Shown here in pieces: positions 8,823 through 16,558 of a stretch of 35,325 nucleotides of DNA. The translations under genes and the position numbers were made by a program. The notes under the pieces were generated by a model that did not search any database, was not told the origin of the DNA, and saw nothing but the letters and a program-made list of their open reading frames with translations. The stretch's first letter is position 1. Every line of letters starts with the position of its first letter. The stretch spans positions 1 to 35,325 of the forward strand of contig DJYW01000179.1 in assembly GCA_002450255.1 (NCBI GenBank), in the 5' to 3' direction. Source of the DNA: Gammaproteobacteria bacterium UBA6968 (lineage in GTDB: Bacteria; Pseudomonadota; Gammaproteobacteria; Pseudomonadales; Azotimanducaceae).

Positions 8823-9359
8823 ATGCAAATATTCCATGGCACCACCATAGTCAGCGTGCGCGATGCAGCGGGCGTAGCGGTGGGCGGCGATGGCCAAGTA
8901 TCCATTGGCGATACCGTCATGAAGGGCAACGCTACCAAGGTCCGTAAAATTTATCACGAGAAGGTGATTGCCGGATTCGCGGGCAGCACTGCTGACGCTT
9001 TCACTCTGTTCGAACGCTTTGAAGCAGCGCTTGAAAAGTACCATGGCCAGTTGACGCGATCTGCAGTCGAGCTGGCCAAGGAGTGGCGATCCGACCGCGC
9101 CCTGCGCCGCCTAGAAGCCATGCTTATTGTTGCAGATCGCGAAACCACGCTACTGATTAGCGGCAATGGTGACGTTGTCGAACCCGAAAATGGCGTTCTC
9201 GCCATCGGTTCAGGCGGTAACTATGCTCGCGCCGCCGCATGCGCGCTATGCGAGAATACTGAGCTTGCCGCCAGCGAAATCGTCACAAAATCACTTCAAA
9301 TCGCAGCAGATATATGTGTCTACACCAATAACACGCTGACTTTGGAAAGCCTCTCCTAA
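8823..9359 (+). CDS. hslV: ATP-dependent protease subunit HslV (ClpQ)
   Basis: HslV is the proteasome-like threonine peptidase that forms two stacked hexamers in the cytoplasm and is fed by HslU. The 178-residue product starts [12 protein letters not shown]; cleavage after Gly6 would expose Thr7 as the catalytic N-terminal nucleophile. Further family segments are [32 protein letters not shown] and [12 protein letters not shown]. The start at 8823 is set by an AGGAG at 8808-8812, ten bases upstream, and by the family N-terminus; the frame extends to 8724 without homology. It lies 116 bases ahead of hslU, and the pair is expected to be co-transcribed. No clear heat-shock promoter was found. Confidence 0.95.
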   Translation: MQIFHGTTIVSVRDAAGVAVGGDGQVSIGDTVMKGNATKVRKIYHEKVIAGFAGSTADAFTLFERFEAALEKYHGQLTRSAVELAKEWRSDRALRRLEAMLIVADRETTLLISGNGDVVEPENGVLAIGSGGNYARAAACALCENTELAASEIVTKSLQIAADICVYTNNTLTLESLS

Positions 9360-9475
9360 ATCGCAAACTCAAAAACAGACTGTTAACGCGGGCGCAAATT
9401 TTAGTACGCAACCCTTTGACGCACAGCGCCGCCACAACCTGACAGTCACCAGCAAACAACCTATTGATCAAATTT

Positions 9476-10837
9476 ATGACTACCAGCCAATTTAACGAAC
9501 TCAATCAGCTAACTCCGAAAACGACGATGGGCGAACTCGATAGGCATATTGTTGGCCAAAACGAAGCGAAGCGCGCCGTCGCCATTGCGCTACGTAATCG
9601 CTGGCGCCGTATGCAGTTAGCCGATGACATTCGTGACGAGGTGAGCCCTAAAAACATTCTCATGATTGGCCCCACCGGAGTCGGTAAAACCGAGATCGCG
9701 CGCCGCTTGGCAAAGCTGGCTGGCGCCCCGTTTATTAAAGTCGAGGCCACCAAGTTTACCGAGGTTGGTTACGTGGGTAGGGACGTCGAATCCATTATCC
9801 GCGACCTGGTAGATACCGGCGTGAACATGCTGCGTGAGGAGCAACTAAACAAGGTTCAACAGCTCGCCGCAGATCGTGCTGAGGATCGCATCCTTGATAT
9901 TCTCCTACCCGAAGCGACCCCCACATTTGACGAAGAGGCCGAGAACACCCGCGAAGAATCTAGTGCTCGTCAGCTGTTCAGAAAAAGGCTGCGCGAAGGC
10001 GAGTTGGATGATAAGGAGATCGACATTGAGCTACAACAAGTCAATGTTGGCGTAGAAATCATGACCCCGCCGGGTATGGAAGAAATGAGCCAACAGCTGC
10101 AGAGCATGTTCAGCAACATGAGCCGTGGCCAAACTAAATCCCAGCGTTTGGCGATTAAACACGCGTTGGCAAAAGCTCAGGAAGAGGAAGCTGCAAAACT
10201 TCTCAACGAAGAAGAGATTAAAGCCGCCGCACTTACAGCAGTAGAGCAAACCGGCATCGTATTCATCGACGAGTTGGATAAGGTTGCAAAACGCAGCGAA
10301 GGGCAGAGTGCTGATGTGTCTCGTGAAGGCGTACAGCGCGACTTACTGCCACTGATAGAAGGCTGCACAGTCTCAACAAAATTTGGCAGCATCCGCACCG
10401 ACCACATTTTATTCATCGCATCCGGCGCGTTTCACCTATCCAAACCTTCGGACCTGATTCCCGAGCTGCAAGGTCGCTTACCAATACGCGTCGAACTGTC
10501 AGCGCTTTCACCAAAAGACTTTGAGCGCATATTGACGGAGCCCACGGCTAGCTTAACCACCCAGTATCAAGCGCTCTTAGCCACCGAGGGCATCGAGCTG
10601 ACGTTTTGTGCCGATGGTGTGGAGCGGCTTGCGCAGTTGGCCTGGGAGGTTAATGAAGGCACCGAGAACATTGGCGCGCGGCGACTGCATACGCTAATGG
10701 AACGCCTGTTGGAAGATATTTCTTTTGGTGCCGGGGAACCGGATTCCGTTACAGCCGTCAGCATCGATGCTAAATTTGTAGACGATCAGCTATCTGGCCT
10801 CGTTAGCAACACTGACCTGTCCAAGTTTATATTGTGA
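9476..10837 (+). CDS. hslU: ATP-dependent protease ATPase subunit HslU (ClpY)
   Basis: HslU is the AAA+ unfoldase ring that unfolds substrates and passes them into HslV. The 453-residue protein has [22 protein letters not shown] near the N-terminus and Walker [10 protein letters not shown]. The pore-region motif [11 protein letters not shown] and the intermediate domain (about 110-240) follow, then Walker [10 protein letters not shown]. It ends with SKFIL, the tail that inserts into HslV to activate it. The ATG at 9476 is preferred over the TTG at 9464 because the added MIKF has no counterpart in the family. The stop codon overlaps a possible GTG start of the next gene. Confidence 0.96.
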   Translation: MTTSQFNELNQLTPKTTMGELDRHIVGQNEAKRAVAIALRNRWRRMQLADDIRDEVSPKNILMIGPTGVGKTEIARRLAKLAGAPFIKVEATKFTEVGYVGRDVESIIRDLVDTGVNMLREEQLNKVQQLAADRAEDRILDILLPEATPTFDEEAENTREESSARQLFRKRLREGELDDKEIDIELQQVNVGVEIMTPPGMEEMSQQLQSMFSNMSRGQTKSQRLAIKHALAKAQEEEAAKLLNEEEIKAAALTAVEQTGIVFIDELDKVAKRSEGQSADVSREGVQRDLLPLIEGCTVSTKFGSIRTDHILFIASGAFHLSKPSDLIPELQGRLPIRVELSALSPKDFERILTEPTASLTTQYQALLATEGIELTFCADGVERLAQLAWEVNEGTENIGARRLHTLMERLLEDISFGAGEPDSVTAVSIDAKFVDDQLSGLVSNTDLSKFIL

Positions 10838-10839
10838 CC

Positions 10840-11226
10840 ATGAACGCGCCGAACAAAGTTATCTATCACAAAATTGCCCACGAACTTGAATTGATTTGGG
10901 GTGAAGACAACTATCGCCTCAGTGCCGAGTTGCTGCGAGTGTATTCGCCTTCTGCAGAGGTACGCGGTCATTCGGAAGACCAACGCAAACTGCAAACCGG
11001 CAAGCGCCACGTTGGCATCACGCGTATCGACGCCATCGGCAACTATGCTATTCGGATTGTCTTTGATGATGGCCACGATAGCGGCATTTACGCCTGGGAC
11101 TATCTGCACGATTTCGCGCAAAATCAGGCGCGTTACTGGCAAGATTACTTGACCGAGTTAAAGCAAGCTAACGCTTCGCGCCTGCCAAACATTCAAGTCG
11201 GACAATGGCAGCCGAATCCGAATTGA
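10840..11226 (+). CDS. DUF971 domain protein (gamma-butyrobetaine hydroxylase-like N-terminal domain)
   Basis: This small protein of about 128 residues has the DUF971 fold, also found as the N-terminal domain of gamma-butyrobetaine hydroxylases. Recognisable segments are LRVYSPSAEVRGH, near 28-40, and YAIRIVFDDGHDSGIYAWDYLHDFA. Stand-alone DUF971 proteins next to hslVU are usual in gammaproteobacteria, but their biochemical function is not settled to my knowledge. The start could be GTG at 10834, overlapping the hslU stop by four bases (GTGA), or ATG at 10840; the two differ by two residues. It is translationally close to hslU and probably in the same operon. Confidence 0.85.
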   Translation: MNAPNKVIYHKIAHELELIWGEDNYRLSAELLRVYSPSAEVRGHSEDQRKLQTGKRHVGITRIDAIGNYAIRIVFDDGHDSGIYAWDYLHDFAQNQARYWQDYLTELKQANASRLPNIQVGQWQPNPN

Positions 11227-11290
11227 GGGCCCTCGCCATCATCACCAAGACACAAATAACGCAGTAACTAACGCATAGGAAACGTAGCCC

Positions 11291-12049
11291 GTGGACACCG
11301 AACCAGATCCAAACAACGCCACGGTCGATTTTGGCTTTCAGAAAGTCGCACCTGCCGAAAAGACCGAACGCGTAGGCGAAGTGTTCAGCACCGTCGCGCG
11401 ACGCTATGATCTGATGAACGACCTGATGTCGTTTGGCACGCATCGCATCATGAAGCGCATGGTGATTCATATGTCTGGCGTTCGGGCTGGCCATCGCGTT
11501 CTTGACCTAGCCGGCGGTACCGGCGATATGGCAGCATTGTTCGGACCGGTAGTCGGCCATGACGGGGCGGTCATAATGACCGACTTAAACGCAGAGATGT
11601 TAGCCGTCGGGCGTGATCGACTGCTCGATAAGGGTATGACCCAAATCCAATACTGCCGAGCGCCCGCCGAATCGCTACCCTTTACCGACGACGCTTTTGA
11701 TGTGGCTTGCATTAGTTTTGGCATCCGCAATTTCACCGACAAAGATACTGCTTTGCGAGAGCTGCACCGCGTTATTCGTCCGGGTGGCACGCTAATTGTG
11801 CTGGAGTTTTCGCAACCGAAGTCGCCGCTATTGGGTTCTGCTTATAAAGCTTTTCAGGCATTGTGGCCCACAGCAGGCAGAGCGCTAGTTGGCGCGGCAC
11901 AGCCGTATGAGTATTTAGTCGAGTCAATACGAGTGCATCCAAGCCAGGAGGCATTGCAGCAAATGTTCGAGGATGCTGGTTTTCGTGACGTCTACTTTGA
12001 AAATTTAGTCGGTGGAATCGCGGCCATTCATCGCGGCTCCGTTCTCTAA
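11291..12049 (+). CDS. ubiE: Ubiquinone/menaquinone biosynthesis C-methyltransferase UbiE
   Basis: UbiE C-methylates the benzoquinol ring (and demethylmenaquinol where present) using S-adenosylmethionine. The 252-residue protein has the family start region VGEVFSTVARRYDLMNDLMSFG, then the SAM-binding glycine loop LDLAGGTGDMA. MTDLNAEML follows as the acidic end of strand 2, then FGIRNFTDK and RVIRPGGTLIVLEFS. The start is GTG at 11291 with AGGAA at 11277-11281. It heads the ubiE-ubiJ-ubiB set, three genes that act together in aerobic ubiquinone synthesis. Confidence 0.96.
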   Translation: MDTEPDPNNATVDFGFQKVAPAEKTERVGEVFSTVARRYDLMNDLMSFGTHRIMKRMVIHMSGVRAGHRVLDLAGGTGDMAALFGPVVGHDGAVIMTDLNAEMLAVGRDRLLDKGMTQIQYCRAPAESLPFTDDAFDVACISFGIRNFTDKDTALRELHRVIRPGGTLIVLEFSQPKSPLLGSAYKAFQALWPTAGRALVGAAQPYEYLVESIRVHPSQEALQQMFEDAGFRDVYFENLVGGIAAIHRGSVL

Positions 12050-12072
12050 CTCACCACACCTCGGCCATTGAT

Positions 12073-12113
12073 GCTTCTGACTTACCAGAAGCCTGCTATG
12101 AGATAGCGAGCAG
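12073..12113 (+). other. Tandem hairpins in the ubiE-ubiJ gap
   Basis: GCTTCTG (12073-12079) can pair perfectly with CAGAAGC (12086-12092) across a 6-base loop. Directly after it, CTGCT pairs with AGCAG, or GCTAT with ATAGC (12095-12099 with 12103-12107). There is no U-run, so this is not a standard intrinsic terminator. It could tune expression of ubiJ and ubiB relative to ubiE, for example by RNase processing or stability. Confidence 0.35.
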
Positions 12114-12179
12114 AGGTATTGAGATTCACGAGACGCGCAAGATTCAAACGCCAGACGAGCCAACCAGGAAAACAATCTC

Positions 12180-12809
12180 ATGCTCAGTTTTATACCCACG
12201 CCAATAGCATTAATCGAACAGGCTTTGCCATGCGTAAACAAGGCGCTTAACTCGGCGCTGGATTTAGATCCGGTTGCTGCGGCTGCCGTCGCGCAAATCG
12301 CTGACCAATGTCTGGAAATCGCATGCGAGGATCCCGAGCTCACGCTACACATCACCTTTGCGGCCAGCTGGGTGAAGCTGCAAATGGGTCCAGCAGAGCA
12401 ACCGCAGGCGATCCTGCATGGCCGCCTAACGGATCTCTTGCGTCTTGTCGCTGATGGCAAACTGACCTCTGCTGTGACCATAGAGGGCGACACCACCCTG
12501 CTAACGACACTGCAAAAGCTGGCGCGAAGCTACCGTCCGGATCTGGCGCGAGCGTTAACTTTCTTAGAGCCAAAGCAGGCAGATGCCATCGCGAACCTAG
12601 CTGAGGCCGGGCTCAGCGCGTTACAAAATCTAGCTGATGTTGTTGGCGATACCTTGAAACGTAAAGCAGGCGAACACTTTTCAACCTCAGCCGACGTGAC
12701 CACACTACTACAGGACCTGGACCAACTGCGCATGCGAGTCGATCGGTTGGCCGCGAAAATTACCGAAAGAGAAGCCAAAGTTGGCTCTGCACACAGCGAC
12801 GCTGGCTGA
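12180..12809 (+). CDS. ubiJ: Ubiquinone biosynthesis accessory factor UbiJ (SCP2 domain)
   Basis: UbiJ is a lipid-binding accessory protein that helps organise the soluble Ubi complex. The 209-residue product has an SCP2-like N-terminal half (about 10-115), which includes ELTLHITFAASWVKLQMG and a TIEGDTTLLTTLQKLA segment. The C-terminal part is helical, and a final coiled coil (about 175-203, LLQDLDQLRMRVDRLAAKIT) is typical of UbiJ. The ATG at 12180 is preceded by AGGAAAA. Its stop overlaps the ubiB start by one base (TGATG), which indicates translational coupling. The identification rests on the fold-like pattern and on its place between ubiE and ubiB. Confidence 0.9.
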   Translation: MLSFIPTPIALIEQALPCVNKALNSALDLDPVAAAAVAQIADQCLEIACEDPELTLHITFAASWVKLQMGPAEQPQAILHGRLTDLLRLVADGKLTSAVTIEGDTTLLTTLQKLARSYRPDLARALTFLEPKQADAIANLAEAGLSALQNLADVVGDTLKRKAGEHFSTSADVTTLLQDLDQLRMRVDRLAAKITEREAKVGSAHSDAG

Positions 12810-14461
12810 TGCAAATTTCTGACTGGCGTCGCCTCAGCGGTCTGATCCATCACGTTTTACGCTATCGGCTTCACCACTTTATTCCTACTGAGCAAGTTTC
12901 GGGAACGGCAGCTTGGATAACTCTGACAGTTCTGCAGCGTGTGTATCCAATCGGTCATCGCGATCTGGGTGAGCAGCTCAAAGAAGCGCTGCTCAAACTT
13001 GGACCGGTATACATCAAGCTCGGCCAATTACTCTCCACCCGCGTTGATCTGCTGGGGCCAGAAGTCGCGGCGACTTTGGCACAGCTGCAGGATCGGGTCG
13101 AACCAATCGCTGACTTCGACATTTATGTCCACGTTGACAAGTCGTTAGGAACGGCCTGGTCCGAAGTCTTTCACAGCATTGCACCGCAGCCGTTAGCAAG
13201 TGCCTCTATAGCCCAAGTCCATAGCGCCGAGTTGATCGACGGTAGTCACGTGGTGATCAAAGTCGTACGCCCTGGCATCGAAGGCGACATTGAGGAAAAG
13301 ATGGGGCTGCTTTTGGCCTTATCAGAGTGGTTAGAAAAGAGCTTCGATTTTTTGCAAATGTTCCATCTACCCAGGGTCATAGCAGATCAGCGCGCGATTT
13401 TACGACAAGAAATGAATTTATACGCTGAGGCGCGCAATCAGATCCAGCTGCGCAGAAATTTTGCCGGCTCTAATTTACTTTACGTGCCGCGCGCCTATCC
13501 TGAGTTTAGCCGTCGCCACTTGTTGGTCATGGAATATGTCGAGGGCGTGCCAATTGGTCAACTGGATCGTCTGCGTGCAGCCGGCGTGGACTTCGAGGTC
13601 TTAGCGCACAAAGGTGTCGAAACTTTTTTCACTCAGGTCTTTGAGGACAACTTCTTTCACGCCGATATGCATCCTGGCAACATCCTCGTCGACATCAGCG
13701 ATCCAGAAGACCCTAAATACATCGCTTTGGACTGCGCCATCATGGGCAGGCTAGAGTTCACCGACCGGCGTTATCTCGGTGAGACTTTGCTGGCCTTTTT
13801 TCAGCGGGACTTTGCACGTGTAGCCGCGCTTTGCTTAGACTCTGGATGGGTGCCGCCGGACACCGATCCAGCAGAATTAGAAGCCGTTATCGAACGTATC
13901 TGTAGCCCAATCTTTGCCAAACCGCTGGCAGAAATATCCTTCGGCAATGTAGTAACGGATCTGCTGTCCACAGCCAACCAGTTTCAGATGGAGGTCCAAC
14001 CGCAACTGGTGCTATTGGAGAAAACTTTACTTTATGTCGAAGGACTCGGCAGGCAGCTGTATCCGCAATTAGATCTCTGGGATACCGGCAAACCGTTTAT
14101 GCAACGCTGGGCAGCGCGGCACATGGGACCCTCAGCATGGCTGGAGGAGATGACTGAAGCGACGCCGCTGCTATTAAAAAATATAGGCCGACTGCCACAG
14201 ATATTGTCTGAATATACGCCCGCGCGACGACGAGCTTGGCTTATCCAAGAACAAACCAATTACAGGCTGAACCGAGAGGTCAGCCGCTTGCAGCGCCAAC
14301 AGCGTAACCAAAGGCGCGGCTTCGCCTGGATTTTATTCGCGTCTGGAGTCCTACTGGTAACGAGCCAGATATTCAGCGATGCCCGATCAACGACGCTGCT
14401 TGCGCTAGGCGTCTTGCTCAGTGGAATCGGCGTTATACTGCTGCGCACGCAAACAAAGTAG
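12809..14461 (+). CDS. ubiB: Ubiquinone biosynthesis regulatory ATPase/kinase-like protein UbiB
   Basis: UbiB is an atypical protein-kinase-like ATPase of the ABC1/COQ8 family needed for ubiquinone synthesis at the inner membrane. The 550-residue protein has the family motif in GPVYIKLGQLLSTR (KxGQ) and the alanine-rich loop ASASIAQVHSAEL, which replaces the usual glycine loop. VVIKVVRPG holds the ATP-contacting lysine, FFHADMHPGNILV the catalytic loop, and ALDCAIMG the metal-binding aspartate. Two hydrophobic helices near the C-terminus (about 503-545) would anchor it to the membrane. It is coupled to ubiJ by the overlapping TGATG. Confidence 0.95.
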   Translation: MQISDWRRLSGLIHHVLRYRLHHFIPTEQVSGTAAWITLTVLQRVYPIGHRDLGEQLKEALLKLGPVYIKLGQLLSTRVDLLGPEVAATLAQLQDRVEPIADFDIYVHVDKSLGTAWSEVFHSIAPQPLASASIAQVHSAELIDGSHVVIKVVRPGIEGDIEEKMGLLLALSEWLEKSFDFLQMFHLPRVIADQRAILRQEMNLYAEARNQIQLRRNFAGSNLLYVPRAYPEFSRRHLLVMEYVEGVPIGQLDRLRAAGVDFEVLAHKGVETFFTQVFEDNFFHADMHPGNILVDISDPEDPKYIALDCAIMGRLEFTDRRYLGETLLAFFQRDFARVAALCLDSGWVPPDTDPAELEAVIERICSPIFAKPLAEISFGNVVTDLLSTANQFQMEVQPQLVLLEKTLLYVEGLGRQLYPQLDLWDTGKPFMQRWAARHMGPSAWLEEMTEATPLLLKNIGRLPQILSEYTPARRRAWLIQEQTNYRLNREVSRLQRQQRNQRRGFAWILFASGVLLVTSQIFSDARSTTLLALGVLLSGIGVILLRTQTK

Positions 14462-14490
14462 CGCCGCTGGGGCGATGCAGGAATATAGAC

Positions 14491-14820
14491 ATGATTTTGA
14501 GCAAACTTGATACGGTGCTAAGTGAGCGCAAGGCGGATGACCCAGAACGCTCCTATGTGGCTTCGCTGTATGCCGGCGGAATCAATAAAATTTTGGAGAA
14601 GGTGGGCGAAGAGGCCACCGAAGTCATTATTGCCGGCAAGGACCATGCTATCGATTCCGCCAATCCGGAAGCGCTGGTAAAGGAGGTAGCCGATCTCTGG
14701 TTTCACACGATGGTGTTGTTACATCAAGTAGACTTGGACTCTGGCGCGGTTCTGGACGAGCTCGGCATGCGCTTTGGCATCAGCGGGCACGAAGAAAAAG
14801 CGAATCGTTCGGCAGACTAG
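14491..14820 (+). CDS. hisE: Phosphoribosyl-ATP pyrophosphatase HisE
   Basis: HisE hydrolyses phosphoribosyl-ATP to phosphoribosyl-AMP, the second step of histidine synthesis. The 109-residue all-alpha MazG-like protein has the metal-binding pattern KVGEEATEVIIAGK and the EVADLWFHTMVLL helix. AGGAA lies eight bases before the ATG. In many gammaproteobacteria the next enzyme, HisI, is either fused to HisE or encoded immediately before it; here ubiB precedes it directly and no hisI is seen. The position just before tatABC is the usual one. Confidence 0.95.
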   Translation: MILSKLDTVLSERKADDPERSYVASLYAGGINKILEKVGEEATEVIIAGKDHAIDSANPEALVKEVADLWFHTMVLLHQVDLDSGAVLDELGMRFGISGHEEKANRSAD

Positions 14821-14926
14821 CATCCGCATTGTTCGCCGACGGAAGTAGACGCCGCTGGGCAGGTCCTATCTCCTAGCCGCAGAGGTGCCTATACTAGCGA
14901 TACTCCATCATCTTGGAAGAATGATT

Positions 14927-15184
14927 ATGTTTGGATTCAGTATTTGGGAACTTTTGATCGTGTTTGGCATCGTGCTCATGATCATGGGTCCACGCCGTTT
15001 TAAGAACATCGGCAGCGAATTGGGCGGTGCGATAAAAGGCTTTCGCAAAGCGGTCAATGAAGAAGACGCCAAGCGTAAAACTTCCGGCGATAACGACGCT
15101 GCGCGCATAATTGAAGGCGAGGCCGGAGAAGTTGATCAACAGTCAACCCAGGCCAGCGCAGAGAAAGTGGATACGAAAGGCTAG
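14927..15184 (+). CDS. tatA: Sec-independent translocase subunit TatA
   Basis: TatA forms the size-adapting export pore for folded twin-arginine substrates. It has one N-terminal transmembrane helix (FSIWELLIVFGIVLMIMG), then the amphipathic helix after the GPRRFKNIG hinge and a charged, disordered tail, 85 residues in total. Usual TatA sequences have FG before the amphipathic helix; here the hinge reads MGPRRF, so TatB-like features at the hinge should be noted. The start at 14927 is supported by GGAAG at 14915-14919, seven bases upstream; the frame extends to a GTG at 14885 without family support. Confidence 0.92.
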   Translation: MFGFSIWELLIVFGIVLMIMGPRRFKNIGSELGGAIKGFRKAVNEEDAKRKTSGDNDAARIIEGEAGEVDQQSTQASAEKVDTKG

Positions 15185-15239
15185 AGCGGGCTTGTGTGGC
15201 AACGCAGTAATCCACGACCCCTGGTGCTGGTGAACCGCA

Positions 15240-15761
15240 ATGTTTGATATCGGCGGCATTGAGCTAATGGTCATCGCAGTGGTGGCCTTGCTGGTGATCG
15301 GCCCCGAGCGCCTGCCGGAAGCGCTGCGTACCCTCGGCCTTTGGTTTGGACGCCTGCGCCGCACCGTCACCAATCTGACTTCAGAGATAGAGAAAGAAAT
15401 CGGCATGGACGATGTACGCCGACAGCTTCATAACGAGGCCGTTATGGAGGAAATGAAACGCATCGAGGACGAAGTCAAAGCCGCCAACCAATCCATTATG
15501 AACAGCGCCCCCTCCAACACGGATATGGTTAGTGAACCAACCGCAGCGCGCTCGCCACAGCTTGCCGAAATCCAGGCCGAGGTCGAAAAAACACCAGGCG
15601 CGGCGCTATCAGATGATGCTGCGTCAGCAGCAGAGGCTGCGAACGCGACGTTAGCATCGAGCGGGGACCAGCATGACACACCAAACGACGCCCCCAACGA
15701 ACCCATCGTACGACCCACTACCGATGCGGAATTAGAAGCGGCGAATCAAAAACGGCAGTAA
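15240..15761 (+). CDS. tatB: Sec-independent translocase subunit TatB
   Basis: TatB works with TatC as the receptor for twin-arginine signal peptides. The 173-residue product begins MFDIGGIELMVIAVVALLVI, followed by the GPERLPEALR hinge that is diagnostic for TatB, an amphipathic helix to about residue 70, and a long acidic Ala-rich tail. It lies 55 bases after tatA and 6 bases before tatC, so the three genes form an operon. Confidence 0.96.
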   Translation: MFDIGGIELMVIAVVALLVIGPERLPEALRTLGLWFGRLRRTVTNLTSEIEKEIGMDDVRRQLHNEAVMEEMKRIEDEVKAANQSIMNSAPSNTDMVSEPTAARSPQLAEIQAEVEKTPGAALSDDAASAAEAANATLASSGDQHDTPNDAPNEPIVRPTTDAELEAANQKRQ

Positions 15762-15767
15762 ATACCG

Positions 15768-16544
15768 GTGAGCGATACCCCAAAAACAGATCCACATGAC
15801 GAGGCTGTAGACGGCACTGAGCAACCGTTTCTAGAGCACTTACTCGAATTGCGCAGCCGCATTTTACGCAGCCTAATCGCCGTGGCGATCCTGTTTATGC
15901 CGATGTATTACTTTGCTAACGAGTTATTTGAGTTAGTTGCGCGGCCTCTATTAGAACGCCTGCCAGCTGGCGCCGGCATGATCGCCACACAGGTCGCGTC
16001 GCCATTTCTAACTCCGTTCAAACTGGCCCTGTTTGCCGCAGTAGCGATCGGCATCCCTTTCCTTCTAAACCAATTATGGGGTTTTATTGCCCCCGGCCTA
16101 TATCGCAAGGAAAAGCGCTTTGCTGTACCGGTCTTGGTGTCGAGTACGATTTTGTTCTACGCAGGCATGGCATTCAGCTATTTTTTGGTGATGCCGTTGG
16201 TATTCGCTTTCTTCACTCAGGTTGCGCCAGATGGCGTCAGCATCATGACCGATATCAATCACTACCTGAATTTTATTCTAAAGATGTTTCTCGCCTTTGG
16301 ACTTGCGTTCGAGATTCCAATCGTCACCACTTTGCTGGCTTTGACCGGTCTCGCCAGCGCGGACGGTATGGCCAAAAAAAGGCCTTATGTGATTATCGGC
16401 TGCTTTGTTGTGGGCATGTTACTGACACCGCCAGACGTTATTTCACAATTGCTCTTGGCGCTGCCGACCTGGCTTTTATTCGAGCTGGGTGTGGTCTTGG
16501 CGCGGCTTATAGAACGCAAACCCAAACAAGCCGCCGAGGATTAG
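15768..16544 (+). CDS. tatC: Sec-independent translocase subunit TatC
   Basis: TatC is the polytopic inner-membrane core of the Tat receptor. The 258-residue protein has six predicted transmembrane segments and the family signature FLEHLLELRSRILRSL at the cytoplasmic N-terminus. The conserved first periplasmic loop region (LTPFKLALFAA) and YRKEKRF follow, as does TPPDVISQLLLALPTWLLFELG near the end. The start is GTG at 15768, six bases after the tatB stop. It ends 14 bases from the stop of the convergent bipA gene. Confidence 0.97.
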   Translation: MSDTPKTDPHDEAVDGTEQPFLEHLLELRSRILRSLIAVAILFMPMYYFANELFELVARPLLERLPAGAGMIATQVASPFLTPFKLALFAAVAIGIPFLLNQLWGFIAPGLYRKEKRFAVPVLVSSTILFYAGMAFSYFLVMPLVFAFFTQVAPDGVSIMTDINHYLNFILKMFLAFGLAFEIPIVTTLLALTGLASADGMAKKRPYVIIGCFVVGMLLTPPDVISQLLLALPTWLLFELGVVLARLIERKPKQAAED

Positions 16545-16558
16545 ACTAATTTTACCTG

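Noticed and set aside
16076..16549. 157-codon frame overlapping tatC
   Set aside because: It is an out-of-frame reading of the tatC membrane domain, with no independent start signal.
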